From the NCBI GenBank assembly GCA_036874045.1, contig JAZBRI010000003.1, positions 4,848,501-4,912,500 of the forward strand: a stretch of 64,000 nucleotides of DNA. Direction: 5' to 3'. This stretch comes from Cymodocea nodosa. Lineage: Eukaryota; Streptophyta; Magnoliopsida; Alismatales; Cymodoceaceae. Position 1 is the stretch's first letter. Each line of letters begins with the position of its first letter. The position numbers and the translations under genes were made by a program. This document shows, piece after piece, positions 61,401 through 64,000 of the stretch. Below the pieces are notes generated by a model. The model did no database searches. It was not told the origin of the DNA and saw only the letters and a list, made by a program, of their open reading frames with translations.

Positions 61401-63977
61401 CAAAGAATTTGTGCAAATTTCCTTTGGGGAAGCTTTGAAAACATGCAGATGCAGCCTTATGTTAGTTGGGATAAAATCACCAAGCCTCTTGAAAAGGGTT
61501 GATTGGGTATCAGAAATTTTAGAGAGGTTATGGGAGTCCTGTGAGTGGAAATCATATGGAGGATCCTCTACCATGAGAACATATGGTTGCAAGCATAGTG
61601 CACCTTATTCTGTCATACTTTAGAGGCTCTTGAGTTGGAAGGTAGCAAAGGTTGGAATAAATTTAGGTATGCATGGGAGAAGCTTACTAAATTTGCAAAA
61701 TGGGTAGATGGCATGGGTCTCATCAATTTTTGGACCAACTAGTGGACTGCTGATAGTCCTTTAGTGGATTTAATGAATATCCCAGACGAACATGAAAGGT
61801 TGTTGGTGGTAAATATGCACAGGGATGATATCATAGTCGAAAGATTACCATTGTCGAGACACATTAAAGATGACATTAGACACAAAATGAGAGAAATATT
61901 AGATGACAATGACACCTTCAATTGGTAGTGGAATAAAGAGAGATATTTTTGACAATATAACAAGTCAAGTAGCAAGGTATATTAGGTTACTAATGCATAA
62001 TGATGACTGGTGTTATGGCTAATTTTTAAATTTTCTTTTGTTGCCACCATCTATACTAGCTTACCTTTTTGTTACATGGATCTTTACTAATTCAATCGAG
62101 GTCTTTACCTATTTTCTCTTGAATTAATTGATGGAAATTATTTTAAAAGCATAGCACATTGTGATGTAGTCTATAAATTTATTCAGCTTCATTGCTCTTT
62201 CAGAAGAATGGATTGCACTTTGAAGTACAATGGTATTCACTCTCATTGCTCTATATAACTTCTTCATGAGATGCTCGTGTTTTTCATAAATAAAGAAATC
62301 TTCTTAATTTTGTTGAAGAATAAGTTTTATCTTTCAGTTGCGCATTTCTTGCTTTTTTGGTTGCCTTTTTGAGATATATGATGTGCTCTTGAGACACTTC
62401 TCTTGTGTTGATTGTTTTGCTAGGTCTAGTGAAGATTTGCTTTATTGCATACCATAGGTCTCATTATTTGTAAAATTTTTCACCTTAATACAATTTTCAT
62501 ATGTTAAATTTTATACATTGGGTTTGTCAACTAAAATTTTATTTTTTGATCAGTCTGAATTTGCTGTCAAGATGAAGTCCCACCTTATGGCTGAGAAATC
62601 TGTTTTTAAGGTTCTATTGATGACGACTATTGTTGCATGTGCAAAACCAGAGCTTCAAGATCCTAAAGATGAATTTGTTGTTAATGTGTGTCGTCATTTC
62701 GCTATAATTTTTCATGTTGACTATTCTTCCATGAGTTCCTTAGCTGCCGGGCAACATACTGGATCCAGTCATTCCATGAATAATTCAATGTCCAGATCCA
62801 GAGGCACTGCCAATTCTAATCTAAAGGAGTTGGATCCACACATTTTTCTTGATGTCTTGGTGGAGCTGCTAGCTGATGAAAATAGAATGCACGCCAAAGC
62901 ATCTCTTAATGCCTTGATCATCTTTTCTGATGCACTTCTTTTGCTTGCTCGTTCAAAACATTCTGGGATGTCTAGTTCTCGAGGAGGTCCTGTTACACCT
63001 ATGGTGGTCTCCAGTCCCTCCTTGAATCCTGTATATTCACCACCTCCTGGTGTTTGGGTCCCTGTCTTTGAGCAACTTCTGCCTCGTCTTTTGCATTGCT
63101 GTTATGGTAGTACATGGCAAGCTCACATTGGTGGTGTAATTGGACTAGGGGCACTTGTTGGTAAAGTTTCTGTCGAAACTCTACGTACGTTCCAAGTAAG
63201 AATTGTTCGCAGTTTGATATATGTCCTCAAAAGGCTTCCTGCACATGCCAACAAAGAACAGGAAGAGACAAGCCAGGTTCTTAACCAGGTTCTTCGAGTT
63301 GTAAATAATGTTGATGAAGCCAATAATGAATCACGTAGGCAGAGCTTTCAGGGTGTTGTTGAGTACCTTGCCTCTGAGCTTTTCAACCCAAATGCATCTA
63401 TAACTGTAAGGAAGAATGTACAGTCTTGTTTGGCCCTTCTTGCAAGCAGAACTGGCAGTGAGGTGCCTGAATTACTTGAATCTCATTATCCATCCTTGAT
63501 TCAACCTCTAATAATTCGGCCCCTTCGGTCAAAGAATGTTGAACAACAGGTAAAATTTTAATCCATTCAATTTCTTTGAAGTTTTGTCACAGATTGAATA
63601 TTCCTTTTCTAGGCAATTTAATGTATTTCTTCTATCTTCAGGTGGGAACTGTAACAGCATTAAACTTTTCCTTGTCTTTAAGACCACCTCTTCTTAAGCT
63701 GACTCCTGAGCTGGTCAATTTTTTGCAAGAAGCTCTACAAATAGCTGAGGCTGATGAAACTGTGTGGGTTGTGAAGTTTATGAATCCGAAAGTCATTACC
63801 ACACTAAACAAACTTCGAACAGCATGCATTGAACTGCTTTGTACTGCAATGGCTTGGGCAGATTTAAAAACACAAAACCATGCTGAATTGCGTGCAAAAA
63901 CTATATCCATGTTTTTTAAATGTCTTACATGTCGGACACCAGAAATTGTTGCGGTTGCAAAAGAAGGGTTACGGCAG
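34438..63977 (+). CDS. TRA1: TRA1/TRRAP, SAGA and NuA4 scaffold (N-terminal 1,407 codons; 3' part outside the window)
   Basis: Giant PIKK-family pseudokinase that docks transcription activators and recruits histone acetyltransferase complexes in the nucleus. Exons: 34438-34495, 34596-35356, 35462-35587, 35671-35756, 40857-40965, 42584-42679, 42795-42857, 42972-43031, 52505-52573, 53551-53632, 53869-53921, 54021-54116, 54184-55413, 62554-63549 and 63642-63977. All junctions are GT-AG and the frame stays open for 4,221 nt. Family landmarks: MTESVEHKLRNVVIEILNRL, VGTGRACIETLRPLAYSLLA, HSKEVNDYKHLIKTLVM, FRLVLTFVPSTQFF and HLMAEKSVFKVLLMT. The visible part is alpha-helical HEAT-type solenoid with a Ser/Gly-rich insert near residues 153-190. 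FAT, kinase-like and FATC regions must lie to the right. Introns 4, 8 and 13 (about 5.1, 9.5 and 7.1 kb) are filled with repeats, yet every exon is intact. Confidence 0.95.
35983..36430. mobile_element. Possible Harbinger-type MITE in TRA1 intron 4
   Basis: The left end reads GTGGGTGTTTGTGCAC and the right end CACACCCAAACCC, roughly its reverse complement. AGAATTC-rich subterminal sequence resembles that of the Harbinger elements at 27.6 and 44.2 kb. Extra internal copies of both ends (GGGTGTTTGTGCAC at about 36049 and CACTCAAACCC at about 36137) suggest rearrangement or nesting. Confidence 0.35.
36431..38009. other. TRA1 intron 4, purine-rich unassigned sequence
   Basis: G/A/T-rich and C-poor on the plus strand, with many short ATGNAAG-type motifs. 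No gene or element ends recognised. It grades into the minisatellite block. Confidence 0.35.
38010..38830 (+). repeat. Minisatellite of ~80-bp units in TRA1 intron 4
   Basis: The marker ACTAG in (A)ATGAAACTAGCAT recurs at 38331, 38410, 38488, 38556, 38636, 38716 and 38796, a period of 78-80 bases with one 68-base unit. Units share TGCAGCATGAGTGGGATGAA and GTGAATGAAATG. More diverged copies (AAGTGAAAYATGGA) extend left to about 38010. The minus strand stays open over long stretches as His/Ser/Leu-rich frames, an effect of composition. Confidence 0.88.
38928..39210 (+). repeat. Second minisatellite, four ~69-bp units
   Basis: GATTTCAGCATRAATAA starts at 38928, 38997, 39065 and 39134, with a last partial start at 39203: spacings 69, 68, 69 and 69. 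Units share GGAGTGATATGCAAGTGAAAC and are related in composition to the 80-bp array just to the left. Confidence 0.88.
39211..40856. other. Remainder of TRA1 intron 4
   Basis: Unassigned intronic sequence with short stop-rich frames. A long T-rich stretch near 40500-40680 precedes the exon 5 acceptor. No element ends recognised. Confidence 0.35.
44151..45937 (-). mobile_element. Pack-type PIF/Harbinger element carrying a RING-H2 gene copy
   Basis: The left end GGGTCTGTTTGTGTAT and the right end ATGCGTAAACCCCTCT are imperfect terminal inverted repeats. TAA flanks both sides (44148-44150 and 45938-45940), the 3-bp target duplication of this superfamily. The outer ~470 bases on the left and ~110 on the right match the ends of the transposase-bearing element at 27629-30874. 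The middle has no transposase and instead holds a decayed ATL-type RING-H2 gene. So this is a non-autonomous element that picked up host sequence, nested in an RTE LINE. Confidence 0.75.
44999..45703 (-). pseudogene. Captured ATL-family RING-H2 E3 ligase pseudogene
   Basis: The minus strand reads NCAFYLSKFNPHDQLCLLLT followed by CRHTFHASYVDTCLQSTPSY and PLYRSSI at 45472-45347. This is the ATL RING-H2 pattern (CAVCLSEF...LLP.CRH.FH..CVD.WL.S...CPLCR). Of eight zinc ligands four remain (Cys, Cys, His, His) and four are Cys-to-Tyr. The ATL diagnostic Trp is Cys. Just upstream, in another frame, is SLIDSLPLF, the ATL GLD-like region. Downstream, after one in-frame stop, LGSSFKYVVDKEIKVVV and a C-terminal DWLTTSTSSS match ATL tails. 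ATL genes are usually intronless, so nearly the whole gene may have been taken. Inactive as a protein. Confidence 0.7.
46893..47009 (+). repeat. 5' LTR of the Copia fossil in TRA1 intron 8
   Basis: 117 bp, TG...CA, sharing TAAGTCATGTTCTATGTTTT and GTCAATGTAATTAAGTGATT with the 3' copy, and followed at once by the primer-binding site. Confidence 0.88.
49321..49439 (+). repeat. 3' LTR of the Copia fossil in TRA1 intron 8
   Basis: 119 bp, TG...CA, directly after the polypurine tract and clearly related to 46893-47009. Confidence 0.88.
49560..52260 (-). mobile_element. L1-type LINE, 5'-truncated, in TRA1 intron 8
   Basis: Antisense to TRA1. From high to low coordinates the minus strand shows an NSIVGFYKSLF-type block near 52040, a GQDRISTLFFQKF block (the L1 GPDGF region) near 51870-51830, PNKQGAEETSDFYPISLHN near 51720-51680, and a zf-RVT domain at about 50335-50045 (TLQKGGTFSAELQIY and SVWKVKAPFKAKDFLG). 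That is the L1 ORF2 order, with the endonuclease end missing. Several stops and frame shifts. A short T-run near 49565 may mark the poly(A) end. Confidence 0.78.
55780..56110 (+). mobile_element. LINE ORF1-like fragment with a CCHC zinc knuckle
   Basis: The plus-strand frame at 55816-56037 contains CRRCPGFGHVVAAC, a perfect C-x2-C-x4-H-x4-C knuckle, preceded by basic residues (GKRRWWRSDP). Plant L1 ORF1 proteins carry such a knuckle. No neighbouring ORF2 sequence is directly attached. A Copia gag origin is also possible. Confidence 0.45.
56389..56557 (-). mobile_element. Likely 3' LTR and short internal remnant of a Copia-type fossil
   Basis: On the minus strand the purine tract AAGGGGGAT is followed by TGTTAAAGTG, the usual junction of polypurine tract and 3' LTR. 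The other border TGTGGAAACAG gives a 169-bp TG...CA unit. Internal sequence beyond 56558 is unrecognisable. Fossil, broken. Confidence 0.5.
57144..57163. repeat. (CT)n microsatellite
   Basis: About ten CT dinucleotides in a longer pyrimidine-rich stretch (57000-57200) of TRA1 intron 13. Confidence 0.9.
57730..58850 (-). mobile_element. Ty1/Copia fossil fragments in TRA1 intron 13
   Basis: The 57880-58260 part matches the RNase H end of the fragment at 23.4-24.0 kb: both contain AAAAGAGACTTAAGTCACAT and a HI(K/E)VDCHYI-type block. A purine tract with an LTR-like start lies near 57895. 58500-58850 resembles the gag/protease-to-integrase spacer of Copia elements. It is a mosaic of old, broken pieces, with a possible unrelated insertion at about 58270-58495. 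Confidence 0.55.
58850..61990 (+). mobile_element. L1-type LINE with endonuclease and reverse transcriptase, in TRA1 intron 13
   Basis: Sense to TRA1. A CKGLGNKVTQHLLKDLK-type start near 59128 corresponds to the NCRGLGN opening of plant L1 ORF2. Endonuclease blocks include LLWIVGGDFNVVKTALGA at 59485-59535 and YRRLDRVLFNN near 59675. Reverse-transcriptase blocks are DRALGLDGFTMVFYQH at 60321-60370, VVLNLDMEQAYVRID at 60700-60745, RGLHSGDSLSPGLFIL at 60880-60930 and LLYANDSMLF near 61020-61050 (YADD region). A cysteine-poor tail with GWLxLxNFRE-like sequence continues to about 61.6 kb. Long open stretches (up to 148 codons) are separated by stops, so it is inactive but the youngest-looking LINE here. 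Confidence 0.85.
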
Positions 63978-64000
63978 GTCTCTTTTTATAATTTTTTGTC

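Overview
This is a flowering-plant nuclear chromosome segment. It has intron-containing genes with GT-AG splice sites, a plant-type cyclophilin, a plant GH17 beta-1,3-glucanase, and introns filled with old LINE, Copia and PIF/Harbinger copies. The GC-rich exons of the two short genes inside AT-rich flanks suggest a monocot with large introns (palm-like), but this is inference.

Layout. 1-3.0 kb: decayed L1 LINE sequence, including five tandem copies of a 157-bp reverse-transcriptase segment. 3.9-6.7 kb: two minus-strand genes, a GPI-type GH17 glucan endo-1,3-beta-glucosidase (two exons) and an intronless cytosolic cyclophilin. 8.5-9.2 kb: an AT-rich MITE-like foldback. 9.57-26.85 kb: a complete plus-strand BRE/BRCC45 gene, reconstructed here as 13 exons with a continuous 386-codon frame. 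Its introns hold an RTE LINE, a tRNA-Arg-like relic, a nearly full-length Copia fossil and a second Copia fragment. 27.6-30.9 kb: a PIF/Harbinger DNA transposon with transposase remains. 31.8-32.1 kb: telo-box plus TATA box followed by a candidate box C/D snoRNA. 34.44 kb to the right edge: the first 15 exons (1,407 codons) of TRA1/TRRAP, the giant HEAT-repeat scaffold of SAGA and NuA4 complexes. Its FAT, pseudokinase and FATC regions lie outside the window.

The large TRA1 introns hold two minisatellite arrays (about 80-bp and 69-bp units), an RTE LINE split by a Harbinger-type element carrying a decayed RING-H2 (ATL-type) gene copy, an internally deleted Copia fossil, two more L1 LINEs and a mosaic of Copia relics.

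The host genes form no operon-like unit. BRE (deubiquitination and DNA-damage complexes) and TRA1 (histone acetyltransferase recruitment) are both chromatin or ubiquitin related, but their adjacency may be chance. I found no clearly undescribed biological system. The best leads are the Pack-type Harbinger element, the snoRNA candidate and the tandemly amplified LINE segment.
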